Positions 17,691-25,464 of a stretch of DNA of 64,000 nt are shown here, one piece after another. Both the position numbers and the translations under genes were made by a program. Positions within the stretch are counted from its first letter, which is position 1. Each line of letters begins with the position of its first letter. The stretch comes from Flavobacterium sp. SM15 (GTDB taxonomy: Bacteria; Bacteroidota; Bacteroidia; Flavobacteriales; Flavobacteriaceae): positions 62,001 through 126,000 of the forward strand of contig NZ_JAKLTO010000006.1 of the NCBI RefSeq assembly GCF_022012335.1, given 5' to 3'. The notes below the pieces were generated by a model that worked only from the letters and a program-made list of their open reading frames with translations, ran no database searches and was not told the DNA's origin.

Positions 17691-18630
17691 TTTCTAAAAT
17701 TTGAGTTAGAATTGCTTGTGCAGCATAGGTTCTGTTGTTGGCTTGCTGAATCACGATTGACGTTTCACTGTCTAAAACTTCATCACTGACAATCTGGTTT
17801 CTTCTCACCGGTAGGCAGTGCATGAATTTAGCGCTATTAGTGAGTTTCATTTTATCAGATGTAATTGTCCATAATGGATCTTGTGAAAGAATCTGTCCGT
17901 ATTCATTGTAATTGCTCCAGTTTTTGGCATAGATGAAATCAGCATCTTTGAATGCTTCGTCTTGATTATGAACGATTTTGCTTTTACCGATAATTTCAGG
18001 ATTCAGTTCGTAGCCTTTCGGATGTGTGATAACAAAGTCAACATCGGCCAATTGCATCATTTTGGCAAAGGAATTCGGAACTGCATGCGGTAACGCTTTT
18101 GGATGCGGTGCCCAGCTTAAAACCACTTTTGGTTTCTTTTTAGTTTTGAATTCTGAAATTGTCAAAATATCGGCAACAGCCTGAAGTGGATGTTCGGTTG
18201 CGCTTTCCAAACTAATCACAGGTACCGAAGCATATTTTTTGAACGAATTGAGAACCTGTTCTTCCTCGTCTTTAGTTTTGTCGGTTAAAGAAGGAAAACT
18301 TCTGATGGCAATGATGTCGCAATACTGTGAAATCACTTGAGCGGCTTCTTTAACATGCTCGGCTTTATTTGAGTTCATAATGGCGCCGTCTTCAAATTCA
18401 AGGCTCCAGCCGTCATTGTTCAGGTTCATTACAATTGTGTTCATCCCTAAATTGGTAGCAGCTTTTTGCGTGCTCAATCTGGTTCTTAAACTCGGGTTGA
18501 AAAACAATAGCCCGATGGTTTTATTTTTCCCCAAAGCTTTATTACCAAAGGGATTCGACTTGATTTGTTTTGCCAAAAGCAAAAGTTCGTCTAAGTTTTC
18601 TATATCGTTTACTGAAGTGAAATGTTTCAT
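17677..18630 (-). CDS. argF': N-succinyl- or N-acetyl-ornithine carbamoyltransferase (ArgF')
   Basis: 317 residues. Transfers carbamoyl phosphate to an N-acylated ornithine, the Bacteroidota variation of the pathway. FFNPSLRTRLSTQKA (43-57) binds carbamoyl phosphate; FMHCLPVRRN near the C-terminus replaces the HCLPA/R-type loop of ordinary ornithine transcarbamylase, which marks this as the acyl-ornithine enzyme. At the position that separates the succinyl enzyme of Bacteroides fragilis (Pro) from the acetyl enzyme of Xanthomonas (Glu) it has Ala93 in NSNKAEHVKEA (alignment by eye). It is followed by argB with a 14-base overlap and preceded by argD after 37 AT-rich bases. Confidence 0.9.
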   Translation of the reverse strand: MKHFTSVNDIENLDELLLLAKQIKSNPFGNKALGKNKTIGLLFFNPSLRTRLSTQKAATNLGMNTIVMNLNNDGWSLEFEDGAIMNSNKAEHVKEAAQVISQYCDIIAIRSFPSLTDKTKDEEEQVLNSFKKYASVPVISLESATEHPLQAVADILTISEFKTKKKPKVVLSWAPHPKALPHAVPNSFAKMMQLADVDFVITHPKGYELNPEIIGKSKIVHNQDEAFKDADFIYAKNWSNYNEYGQILSQDPLWTITSDKMKLTNSAKFMHCLPVRRNQIVSDEVLDSETSIVIQQANNRTYAAQAILTQILENENN

Positions 18631-18667
18631 TTTAGTTATAAATTATAAGTTATGAATTATGAGTTTC

Positions 18668-19813
18668 TTATCCCTTTACACTTATTGCTTTCAACTGATT
18701 TCTTAATCCGTTTGTGAAAAAATCTACATCGTTTTTAGTGATGGATAGCGGTGGAAGAATTCTCAACAAGTTTTTCTGGGAGGCGTTTCCGGTGAAAATG
18801 AATTCTTCGTGAATTAGTTTTTTTCGCAGTTCGGCAATTTCAAAATCGAATTCCAAACCGAGCATTAAGCCTTTTCCTTTAATTTTTTTGACTTGCGGAA
18901 ATTGTTGCATTTGCTCATTAAAGTAAGAGGCTATCTCCGTTACGTTCTCGATCAGTTTTTCGTCTTTCATTGTTTTTAGAACCGAAAGCGCTGCGGCACA
19001 AGCCAAGTGATTTCCTCCAAATGTTGTTCCTAAAAGTCCATGTGAAGCTTTGAATTTTGAGCTGATTAAAATTCCACCAATAGGAAAACCGTTGCCCATG
19101 CCTTTGGCTACCGAAATAATATCGGGATTGATATTGTGATGCTGATGCGCGAAAAATTTTCCTGATCTTCCATAACCGCTTTGGATTTCGTCCAGAATCA
19201 GAACTACATTGTTTTCATTGCAGATTTTCTCTAATTGCTGAAAGAATTCGGTTGTGCCTTCATCCAATCCGCCAACGCCTTGGATTCCTTCGATGATTAC
19301 GGCGCAAATTTCATTGGAGGAAATCTCTTTTTTTACTGCTTTAATATCATTTAAAGGAAGAAAAACTACTTCGTGATTGTTGTTTAAGGGCGCTACAATT
19401 AACGGATTGTCGGTAACGGCTACAGCTGCAGAAGTTCTTCCGTGGAAAGCACCTTTAAAAGCAATGATTTTTGACCTTTTGTTATGGAACGATGCTAGTT
19501 TTAATGCGTTTTCATTAGCTTCTGCTCCGGAATTGCATAAAAACAAGCTATAATTAAGATAACCGGAAATAGTTGTTAACTCTTTAGCAAGTTGTTCCTG
19601 AACCGGATTCTGAATGGAATTGGAATAGAAGCCGATTTTTTCAACTTGCTCAGTAATTGCAGCAACATAATTCGAATGGGAATGTCCGATGGAAATAACG
19701 CCATGACCACCATAAAAATCTAAATATTTCTGATTGTTTTCGTCCCAAACCGTTGCGCCTTTCGCTTTGGTTGGAGTGATATTGTATATAGGATAAACGT
19801 TGAATAAACTCAT
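18668..19813 (-). CDS. argD: Acetylornithine (succinylornithine) aminotransferase
   Basis: 381 residues, class III PLP-dependent aminotransferase. Converts N-acylglutamate semialdehyde to N-acylornithine with glutamate as donor. The cofactor-binding regions CNSGAEANENALK (93-105) and LILDEIQSGYGRSG (205-218) are present, and Lys237 in SVAKGMGNGFPIGG is the Schiff-base lysine. It sits between argC (11 bases) and argF' in the operon. Confidence 0.95.
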   Translation of the reverse strand: MSLFNVYPIYNITPTKAKGATVWDENNQKYLDFYGGHGVISIGHSHSNYVAAITEQVEKIGFYSNSIQNPVQEQLAKELTTISGYLNYSLFLCNSGAEANENALKLASFHNKRSKIIAFKGAFHGRTSAAVAVTDNPLIVAPLNNNHEVVFLPLNDIKAVKKEISSNEICAVIIEGIQGVGGLDEGTTEFFQQLEKICNENNVVLILDEIQSGYGRSGKFFAHQHHNINPDIISVAKGMGNGFPIGGILISSKFKASHGLLGTTFGGNHLACAAALSVLKTMKDEKLIENVTEIASYFNEQMQQFPQVKKIKGKGLMLGLEFDFEIAELRKKLIHEEFIFTGNASQKNLLRILPPLSITKNDVDFFTNGLRNQLKAISVKG

Positions 19814-19824
19814 GATTGTAAATT

Positions 19825-20802
19825 TTAAAAATTGCCTGATTTTAATTGTAAACCGGTTTTTTCATCTAATCCGAATAGTAAATTCATATTCTGAATGGCT
19901 TGTCCGGAAGCACCTTTTATAAGGTTATCTATAATTGATGTTATTAGCAGATAATCTCCTTTTTTCTCAAGGCTGATAATACATTTATTGGTTTGAACCA
20001 CTTGCTTTAGATGAATACTTTCAGTTGTTATTTTAACGAATGATTCATTTTTATAGTAATCTTCAAACTGTTCAATAACCGCTTCCAAAGAAGTCTTGGT
20101 TTTCATATAAAGAGTAGCAAAAATTCCTCTTGTAAAATCGCCTCTATTAGGAATGAATAAGACTTCCTGATTAAAACCGTTTTGCTTTTGTTCCAAACTC
20201 TGGATAATTTCGCATAAATGTTGATGTTCAAAGGCTTTGTAATGTGACATGTTGTTGTTTCTCCAACTGTGATGTGATGTTTCACTTGGCTGAACTCCTG
20301 CGCCGGTGCTTCCCGTTGTGGCGTTTATATGAATACTGTTTTTCAGTAAATCGTTTTCTGCAAGCGGAAGTAAAGCCAACTGAATAACCGTTGCAAAACA
20401 CCCGGGATTTGCGATAAATTGTGCGTTTTGAATCGCTTGTTTGTTGAGTTCCGGTAAGCCATAAACAAAGTTTGAGCTTTGAAAATCAGCGTCTTTTGTC
20501 AACCTAAAATCATTACCCAAATCAATAATCTTTGTGTTTGATGAGAACTGATTTTCGGTTAAAAAAGCTTTCGATTGTCCATGTCCTAAACAAAGAAATG
20601 CGAGATCAACATCCGCGTTTATTTTATCAGTAAAAGACAAAGAGGTTTCTCCAAGTAAATCCTGATGAACTGAACAAATCGGTTTTCCAGCATTGGTTGT
20701 GCTGTACACAAAATCGATTTTTGCCTGCGGATGATTCTGTAACAACCTCAATAATTCGCCGGCAGTATAACCTGAACCGCCAATAATTCCGATGTTAATC
20801 AT
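19825..20802 (-). CDS. argC: N-acetyl-gamma-glutamyl-phosphate reductase
   Basis: 325 residues. NADPH-dependent reduction of N-acylglutamyl phosphate to the semialdehyde. The N-terminal dinucleotide-binding motif GIIGGSGYTAGELLRLL (5-21) and the catalytic Cys135 in ANPGCFAT are present; the HHSW segment and the conserved VYGLPEL (113-119) are also recognisable. It overlaps the end of argG by 8 bases, so the two are translationally coupled. Confidence 0.95.
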   Translation of the reverse strand: MINIGIIGGSGYTAGELLRLLQNHPQAKIDFVYSTTNAGKPICSVHQDLLGETSLSFTDKINADVDLAFLCLGHGQSKAFLTENQFSSNTKIIDLGNDFRLTKDADFQSSNFVYGLPELNKQAIQNAQFIANPGCFATVIQLALLPLAENDLLKNSIHINATTGSTGAGVQPSETSHHSWRNNNMSHYKAFEHQHLCEIIQSLEQKQNGFNQEVLFIPNRGDFTRGIFATLYMKTKTSLEAVIEQFEDYYKNESFVKITTESIHLKQVVQTNKCIISLEKKGDYLLITSIIDNLIKGASGQAIQNMNLLFGLDEKTGLQLKSGNF

Positions 20803-21985
20803 AACTCAATTCGTTTACTTGTGAATAAATCATTTGTGCGTTGCCTAAAATTTTGATGAATCCTTTGGCATCGTCGGCACTCCATGCGTTGTTCATTTCA
20901 CCATATTGACCGAATTGCGTGTTCATCAAATCGTTTTCCGATTCAATTCCATCCAGTGAAAAATGATACGGTTTTAGAGTAACTGTTACTTTTCCGTTTA
21001 CAGTAGTTTGTGTATCAGTTAGAAAGGTTTCGATGTTTCTCATTATCGGATCTAAAAATTGACCTTCGTGAAATAACATTCCATACCAATTTCCTAATTG
21101 TTCTTTCCAGTATTGTTGCCATTTGGATAGAACGTGTTTTTCCAAAAGATGATGCGCTTTGATGATAATTAGTGGAGCAGCAGCTTCAAAACCAACTCTT
21201 CCTTTGATCCCGATGATGGTATCGCCCACGTGGATATCCCTTCCGATAGCAAAAGCATTGGCAAGATTTTCCAATTTGATAATGTTTTGAGCGGATGTAT
21301 TCTGTTTTCCGTTTACACTGATTAATTCTCCGTTTTTGAATTCCAGAACAACTTTTTCCGGAGTTTCTTTTTGTAATTGCGATGGATAAGCTTCTTCAGG
21401 TAACGGAAGGTGAGAGGTGAGGGTTTCTTTTCCGCCAACACTGGTTCCCCAAATCCCTTTATTGATGGAATACTGCGCTTTTTCCCAAGAATAGTTTACT
21501 CCGTTTTGCTGTAAAAAGGCAACTTCTTCTTGTCTGGATAATTTTAAATCTCTGATCGGTGTAATGATTTCAATTTCAGGAGCTATGGTTTTGAAAATCA
21601 AATCGAATCTGATTTGGTCGTTCCCAGCACCGGTACTTCCGTGTGCGATGGATTTTGCATCAATGGATTTTGCATATTTAATGACTTCTAACGCCTGAAA
21701 AACTCTTTCGGCACTTACAGAAAGCGGATAAGTATTGTTTTTTAAAACGTTTCCGTAAATCAGGTATTTGATGGCTTTCTCGTAATATTTTTCAATAATA
21801 TCGAGGTTTGTATGTTGAGCGCTTCCCAATTCATACGCTCTTTTTTCAACAGCCGTTAATTCTTCTTCGGAAAAACCGCCTGTATTTACTAAAACTGTAT
21901 GTACTTCAAATCCTTGTTTGATTAAATATTTAAGGCAGTAAGATGTGTCTAAACCGCCGCTATAGGCTAAAACTATTTTGTTCAT
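20795..21985 (-). CDS. argG: Argininosuccinate synthase
   Basis: 396 residues. Condenses citrulline and aspartate with ATP to argininosuccinate. The N-terminal PP-loop AYSGGLDTSYCL (7-18) is intact, as are SHGSTGAGNDQIRFDL and the tetramer-forming C-terminal region. It follows the GNAT gene after 72 bases and overlaps argC. Having it near the front of the operon, apart from argH at the end, is the usual Bacteroidota arrangement. Confidence 0.96.
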   Translation of the reverse strand: MNKIVLAYSGGLDTSYCLKYLIKQGFEVHTVLVNTGGFSEEELTAVEKRAYELGSAQHTNLDIIEKYYEKAIKYLIYGNVLKNNTYPLSVSAERVFQALEVIKYAKSIDAKSIAHGSTGAGNDQIRFDLIFKTIAPEIEIITPIRDLKLSRQEEVAFLQQNGVNYSWEKAQYSINKGIWGTSVGGKETLTSHLPLPEEAYPSQLQKETPEKVVLEFKNGELISVNGKQNTSAQNIIKLENLANAFAIGRDIHVGDTIIGIKGRVGFEAAAPLIIIKAHHLLEKHVLSKWQQYWKEQLGNWYGMLFHEGQFLDPIMRNIETFLTDTQTTVNGKVTVTLKPYHFSLDGIESENDLMNTQFGQYGEMNNAWSADDAKGFIKILGNAQMIYSQVNELSYD

Positions 21986-22057
21986 TGTATTATTTTTTTG
22001 AAAAAGTGATTGTCTGATGCTTTTAAACAGGTGAGTACTTTTAGATTAATGTCTGTT

Positions 22058-22597
22058 TTATTTTTTTGTTTCGTTTGGATCATAAAGCATTCCGGTACAA
22101 AGGCACATTTTATTTTCTTTGCGCTGGAGAATGTCAAAATTTGTACAGGTTTTGCAGCCGGCCCAAAAACTGGGATCATCCGTTAATTCGGAGAAAGGAA
22201 CTGGTCTGTATCCTAAATCAGAATTGATTTTCATGACTGCTAAACCTGTTGTTATTCCAAAGATTTTTGCCATTGGATATTTCTTTTGTGAGTATTCAAA
22301 AACGAAGGTTTTGATTTTTTTTGCCAAACCTAAGTGACGATAATCCGGATGAACAATTAAACCGGAATGAGCCACAAATTTTTCATGCTCCCAACTTTCG
22401 ATGTAGCAGAAACCCGCAAATTTGTTGCCTTCTAAAGCGATTACCGCTTCTTGTTTGTCTATTTTCTGGCAGATATATTCCGGCGTTCTTTTAGCTATTC
22501 CGGTTCCTCTTTGAAGCGCCGAAGATTCAATGGTGTCGCAAATTTGCTGTGCAAAATCGTAGTGCTCTTTTTGAGCTACTGCAATGGTTACATTCAT
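22058..22597 (-). CDS. GNAT acyltransferase, probable N-acylglutamate synthase of the arginine pathway
   Basis: 179 residues; first structural gene of the arginine operon. The acyl-CoA loop is seen in HSGLIVHPDYRHLGLAKKIKTF (78-99). No ArgA or ArgJ is encoded elsewhere in the operon, so this enzyme is the natural candidate for the first step; as I recall, a GNAT at this place in Bacteroides thetaiotaomicron was assigned N-succinylglutamate synthase from mutant-fitness data. Unusual for a GNAT are four cysteines near the C-terminus, C148-x2-C151 and C165-x-C167, which could hold a metal. A long leader (22598-22913) precedes it, suggesting control of the whole operon. Confidence 0.75.
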   Translation of the reverse strand: MNVTIAVAQKEHYDFAQQICDTIESSALQRGTGIAKRTPEYICQKIDKQEAVIALEGNKFAGFCYIESWEHEKFVAHSGLIVHPDYRHLGLAKKIKTFVFEYSQKKYPMAKIFGITTGLAVMKINSDLGYRPVPFSELTDDPSFWAGCKTCTNFDILQRKENKMCLCTGMLYDPNETKK

Positions 22598-22829
22598 TTT
22601 TAAATAATGATTGGTGAAAAGATTAATTCTAAAATTGTATACGGAAAGTCAGGACAATGCGGATTTGTCCCATAAGAGAATAATAGACCTTACGGCCGGA
22701 TCGTTACAACAACAATCGGTAGTGAGTAAAAAGTATGTAATGTATGGGAACTAAAAAGTTCTTTGATAAATGCGGATGTTTCCAAAACGGAAAAAATATG
22801 AAATGAAAAAATTACGTAAAACTCGGGTA
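22598..22829 (-). promoter_or_regulatory. 5' leader of the arginine operon, with small hairpins
   Basis: Between the putative leader peptide and the first structural gene the transcript would carry 232 untranslated bases. Visible pairings include GGACAA (22665-22670 on the minus strand) with TTGTCC (22652-22657), and GAACT/AGTTC near 22748-22762. The octamer ATGCGGAT occurs twice (22658 and 22770 regions). No strong T-run follows a stem, so a classical attenuator is not proved. No known riboswitch is recognised. Confidence 0.45.
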
Positions 22830-22913
22830 CTATGATACTGACCGCTCTGACCGTGAAGTAAGGGTCAGGGTTTTCCGTGAAGTAAGGTTACTATGTAACT
22901 TTGTTTTTTTCAT
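22830..22913 (-). CDS. Possible 27-residue leader peptide of the arginine operon
   Basis: An ATG at 22913-22911 opens a 27-codon frame ending in TAG. The peptide begins MKKTKLHSNLTSR and contains an internal repeat LTSR/LTSR at residues 10-13 and 18-21; Arg occurs at 13, 21 and 24, each coded by CGG, a codon uncommon in this AT-rich genome. It lies immediately behind a good promoter and 232 bases in front of the operon. Sensing arginine charging through its Arg codons would be a reasonable role but is inference. The ATG is so near the predicted transcription start that translation without a Shine-Dalgarno would be needed. Confidence 0.45.
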   Translation of the reverse strand: MKKTKLHSNLTSRKTLTLTSRSERSVS

Positions 22914-22918
22914 TGAGG

Positions 22919-22946
22919 CAAAAGTAGATAAATTGTAAATGCAAAA
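22919..22946 (-). promoter_or_regulatory. Promoter of the arginine operon
   Basis: Minus strand TTTG (22945-22942), 15 bases, TACTTTTG (22926-22919). The -7 box is an exact TAnnTTTG; the spacing is shorter than the usual 17-21. Confidence 0.6.
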
Positions 22947-23008
22947 GCCTAATAAAATGCTAAAACTTGAAATTTATATCAAATTGTAACTTCAAGTTAA
23001 ATTTTATA

Positions 23009-23040
23009 AAAAAATCCGAAGCTTATAACTTCGGATTTTT
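23009..23040 (-). terminator. Terminator of the amidase gene
   Basis: AAAATCCGAAG (23011-23021) and CTTCGGATTTT (23029-23039) form an 11-bp stem around a 7-base loop, with A- and T-runs at both ends. It ends transcription of the amidase gene before the arginine promoter. Confidence 0.85.
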
Positions 23041-23050
23041 GATGAATGTT

Positions 23051-24511
23051 TTATTTTTTTACAATTTTTTTGAAGTGTTCTTCATTATCGATTATCATTT
23101 TAATCGTGTAAATACCTGTTGAGAATGATGAAATATCGATTTGTTGTTTGAAATTGTTTACTTCCAAATTGTATTTTGAGGCTTTAACAAGTCTTCCATT
23201 TGAGTCAAAAATCACAAATTCAAACTGTTTATTTTTAAGATTAGTTGCTTCCAAAACGAAAAAACTATCGGTAGGATTCGGGTAAATTTGAATTTTGGTT
23301 TCTTCATCAGGGTTGTTATCAACTAATCTAGCAGCACAATTTATTGCAGTAGCAGACCTTGTCCCATTTGTATTGTTGACCGCCCCCACACTGTTTTTAG
23401 CTTTCAAATAATAAGTGTAAGTTGTTCCCGCTGTAATTAGATAAGTATTTAAAAAGGATGTTCCGGTAACATCTGGAGCATAAAGATTTCCGTTACGGTA
23501 AATATCATAGCTTGTCGCATTTGCTGACGCTGTCCAGGTTAAGTTAATAGCGCTTGTGGTTCCGCTGCAGGTTGGAGTTGCAGTTAAAGTAAAAGATCCC
23601 GGAGCACAAGTTATAGCTGTTGCTGATAAGGTTCCGTTTAAATTATTGGTCGTTCCTGTTGCGTTTTTAGCTTTGATATAGTAAGTATAGTTCGATCCTA
23701 CTGTAATGTAGGTATTTAAAAACTGTGTTCCGGTAATATCACTGGCGTATAACGAACCATTTCTGTAAATATCATAGTTTGTTGCATTTGCTGATGCTGT
23801 CCACGTTAATTTAATCTGACTCGTTGTACCATTGCATTCCGGAGTTGCAGTTAATGTAAATGATCCAGGAAGTGGTGCTGAACACGTCAGATTCAAATCC
23901 GATTTTAAAGAATTGAAGTAAGAAAGTGCAAAAGTATCCCGCCAAGTTGAACTCGTCAGTTTAGTGGCATCCGAAGAATCCACAAAACCGATTTCATTCA
24001 AACAGCCCGTTGCTGAAGAATATTTTAATACACCAAGATGATAGGCCAGAAAACTGTTGTCTTCCACACATCTGCGATTGTTCCAACTACCATTGCTAAC
24101 CATATCGTTTTGAATTTTCTGTGCAAAAGCAATATCGGGTGCTGTGTTGGTATCGGTATCAGTGCAATAAAACGTTTCTGTTCCGGTGCCGCCTCCTGCG
24201 TTACAATGTACACTTAGAATACGATCGGCATTCCAGTTGTTGGCCATCTGCGCACGTTGAGTAACCGAAATCCAACTGTTTAAATTGGTAGTTCGCGTCA
24301 TTTGAACCGTCCACGAGGAGCAGGAATTTTGTATCAAAGTTCGGGTTCGTAATCCGACTTCTAATGCGGTTTCTATTTCAGTAGCGGTTCTTCCATCCGG
24401 ATTATCGCTGGTTGTTGCTCCGTAACCGTGTCCGGGATCGATTACTACAATCTGTCCCTGAATTGTAAGCGTAATGAAAAGAGCAAAAAAGAATGTAAAT
24501 AACTGTTTCAT
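23051..24511 (-). CDS. Secreted N-acetylmuramoyl-L-alanine amidase with two FN3-like repeats and a T9SS sorting domain
   Basis: 486 residues. Signal peptide 1-20; Amidase_3 domain (about 21-210) with IDPGHG (24-29), the downstream Glu, SVHCNA (100-105) and a final ligand region LNEIGFVDS, so it should be a zinc amidase that cuts peptide stems from murein. Two adjacent fibronectin-III-like repeats follow (216-303 and 305-392), more than half identical to each other (TWTASANAT-YDIYRNG). Residues 405-486 (IQIYPNPTDSFFVL ... IYTIKMI) form a type A sorting domain for the type IX secretion system. The protein is therefore exported across the outer membrane, perhaps acting on other cells' walls or on cell separation. 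Confidence 0.92.
   Translation of the reverse strand: MKQLFTFFFALFITLTIQGQIVVIDPGHGYGATTSDNPDGRTATEIETALEVGLRTRTLIQNSCSSWTVQMTRTTNLNSWISVTQRAQMANNWNADRILSVHCNAGGGTGTETFYCTDTDTNTAPDIAFAQKIQNDMVSNGSWNNRRCVEDNSFLAYHLGVLKYSSATGCLNEIGFVDSSDATKLTSSTWRDTFALSYFNSLKSDLNLTCSAPLPGSFTLTATPECNGTTSQIKLTWTASANATNYDIYRNGSLYASDITGTQFLNTYITVGSNYTYYIKAKNATGTTNNLNGTLSATAITCAPGSFTLTATPTCSGTTSAINLTWTASANATSYDIYRNGNLYAPDVTGTSFLNTYLITAGTTYTYYLKAKNSVGAVNNTNGTRSATAINCAARLVDNNPDEETKIQIYPNPTDSFFVLEATNLKNKQFEFVIFDSNGRLVKASKYNLEVNNFKQQIDISSFSTGIYTIKMIIDNEEHFKKIVKK
23336..23866 (-). repeat. Tandem duplication coding for the two FN3-like repeats
   Basis: Two units of about 264 bases (23603-23866 and 23336-23602) code for near-identical modules; stretches such as the codons for TWTASANAT and YDIYRNG are almost the same in DNA. 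It is a recent internal duplication and a possible site of recombination. Confidence 0.75.
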
Positions 24512-24514
24512 GGC

Positions 24515-25366
24515 TTAGAATTTTAGTGTTGAAGTAAAGATTTTGCCTGTTTTCTCATCCGAAAAGAGTAATTTGTTTTCTCCGTAGAAACTTGGAAACA
24601 TTTCAAATTTGTCTTTGGAATCGGTAAGCTGAATTGTTTTGAAATGCTCAACATCAAACAATAACAATTCGGAATTGCTCAGGGTATGACCGTCTGTACT
24701 TTGATCCAGAAAACCAATCAGATATTTGCCATCGGAAGACCACGAATTTGCAAGCCCTGTCCCAATACGTTTTCCGGAATCTTTACCATTTATATCATAA
24801 ACATAAATATCAGCACCTTTGTGAACTGCTACTTTTTTGCCGTCATTTGATAAAAGTGCGTTGTAGTATTGTCCATCATCATTGGTTACAACCCAGGTTT
24901 TGGAAGTCATTAAATCTTTGGCTTCAATTTTTAAAGTAGAAAGGTTGGTATAGACTACAATGTTTTGTTTTGTATTGCCTTTATAAGAAGCAAGTATTTC
25001 ATTGGTTATTGTTTTTTCAAACACTTTCTTTTTAGTCTTGATATTGTACGATTTTACACTTGCATCCTTGAAGTATTGTGCCTTGCCTTTCTCTTTAAAG
25101 TAAAAAATAGAACTGTTTTGATTCCAAGAATAAGCATACCCGCTACCTTCACTGATAGAAATTGTCTCTACTTTTTTTGTTTTCAGGTTTAGTAAATAAA
25201 CCCCTTTGTAATGTTCTTTGGTTAGCAAAACATTGTTTCCATCCGGAGAAATTAAAGGATTGGTATAAGCGTCTTTTAACGAAATTGGTTTAGGTTCTGA
25301 TAGTTGCTGTGCTGTCAACTGTAACCCTAATAACAACGTGGCGCCGAGTAATAATTTTGTTCTCAT
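24515..25366 (-). CDS. Secreted beta-propeller protein (TolB/PD40-like)
   Basis: 283 residues. Signal peptide (RTKLLLGATLLLGLQLTAQ), then repeated blades with the PD40/TolB flavour: NPLISPDGNNVLLTK, YSWNQNSSIFYFKEKG, ALLSNDGKKVAVHKG, SWSSDGKYLIGFLD and a final FEMFPSFYGENKLLFSD. Such propellers bind ligands or proteins in the periplasm or on the surface; no catalytic domain is attached. It lies 3 bases upstream of the amidase on the same strand, so the two are very probably co-transcribed and may work together at the cell envelope. No sorting domain is present. Confidence 0.8.
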   Translation of the reverse strand: MRTKLLLGATLLLGLQLTAQQLSEPKPISLKDAYTNPLISPDGNNVLLTKEHYKGVYLLNLKTKKVETISISEGSGYAYSWNQNSSIFYFKEKGKAQYFKDASVKSYNIKTKKKVFEKTITNEILASYKGNTKQNIVVYTNLSTLKIEAKDLMTSKTWVVTNDDGQYYNALLSNDGKKVAVHKGADIYVYDINGKDSGKRIGTGLANSWSSDGKYLIGFLDQSTDGHTLSNSELLLFDVEHFKTIQLTDSKDKFEMFPSFYGENKLLFSDEKTGKIFTSTLKF

Positions 25367-25412
25367 AAAAAATAATTTAAGTTAAGTAATAAAAGTATTA
25401 CAAAATTATTTC

Positions 25413-25446
25413 AAAAACAAAAAAAACACCTCGTAAAAGGTGTTTT
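25413..25446 (-). terminator. Terminator of the 394-residue lipoprotein gene
   Basis: AAAACACCT (25423-25431) and AGGTGTTTT (25438-25446) form a 9-bp stem; the A-run at 25413-25426 gives the U-run on the minus strand. Confidence 0.85.
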
Positions 25447-25464
25447 AGTTTTTATGTATCGAAA

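Noticed and set aside
18631..18667. AT-rich gap between argF' and argD as an insertion site
   Set aside because: Only 37 bases with simple AATTATAAGTTAT-like sequence; no inverted ends or duplication that could be called.
22598..22918. ArgR boxes in front of the arginine operon
   Set aside because: I see no convincing pair of 18-bp ARG-box palindromes; the direct repeats CCGTGAAGTAAGG are explained by the leader-peptide frame.
23336..23866. Direct repeats as a CRISPR array
   Set aside because: Only two long units of about 264 bases, both coding for FN3-like modules; no short repeat-spacer pattern in the window.
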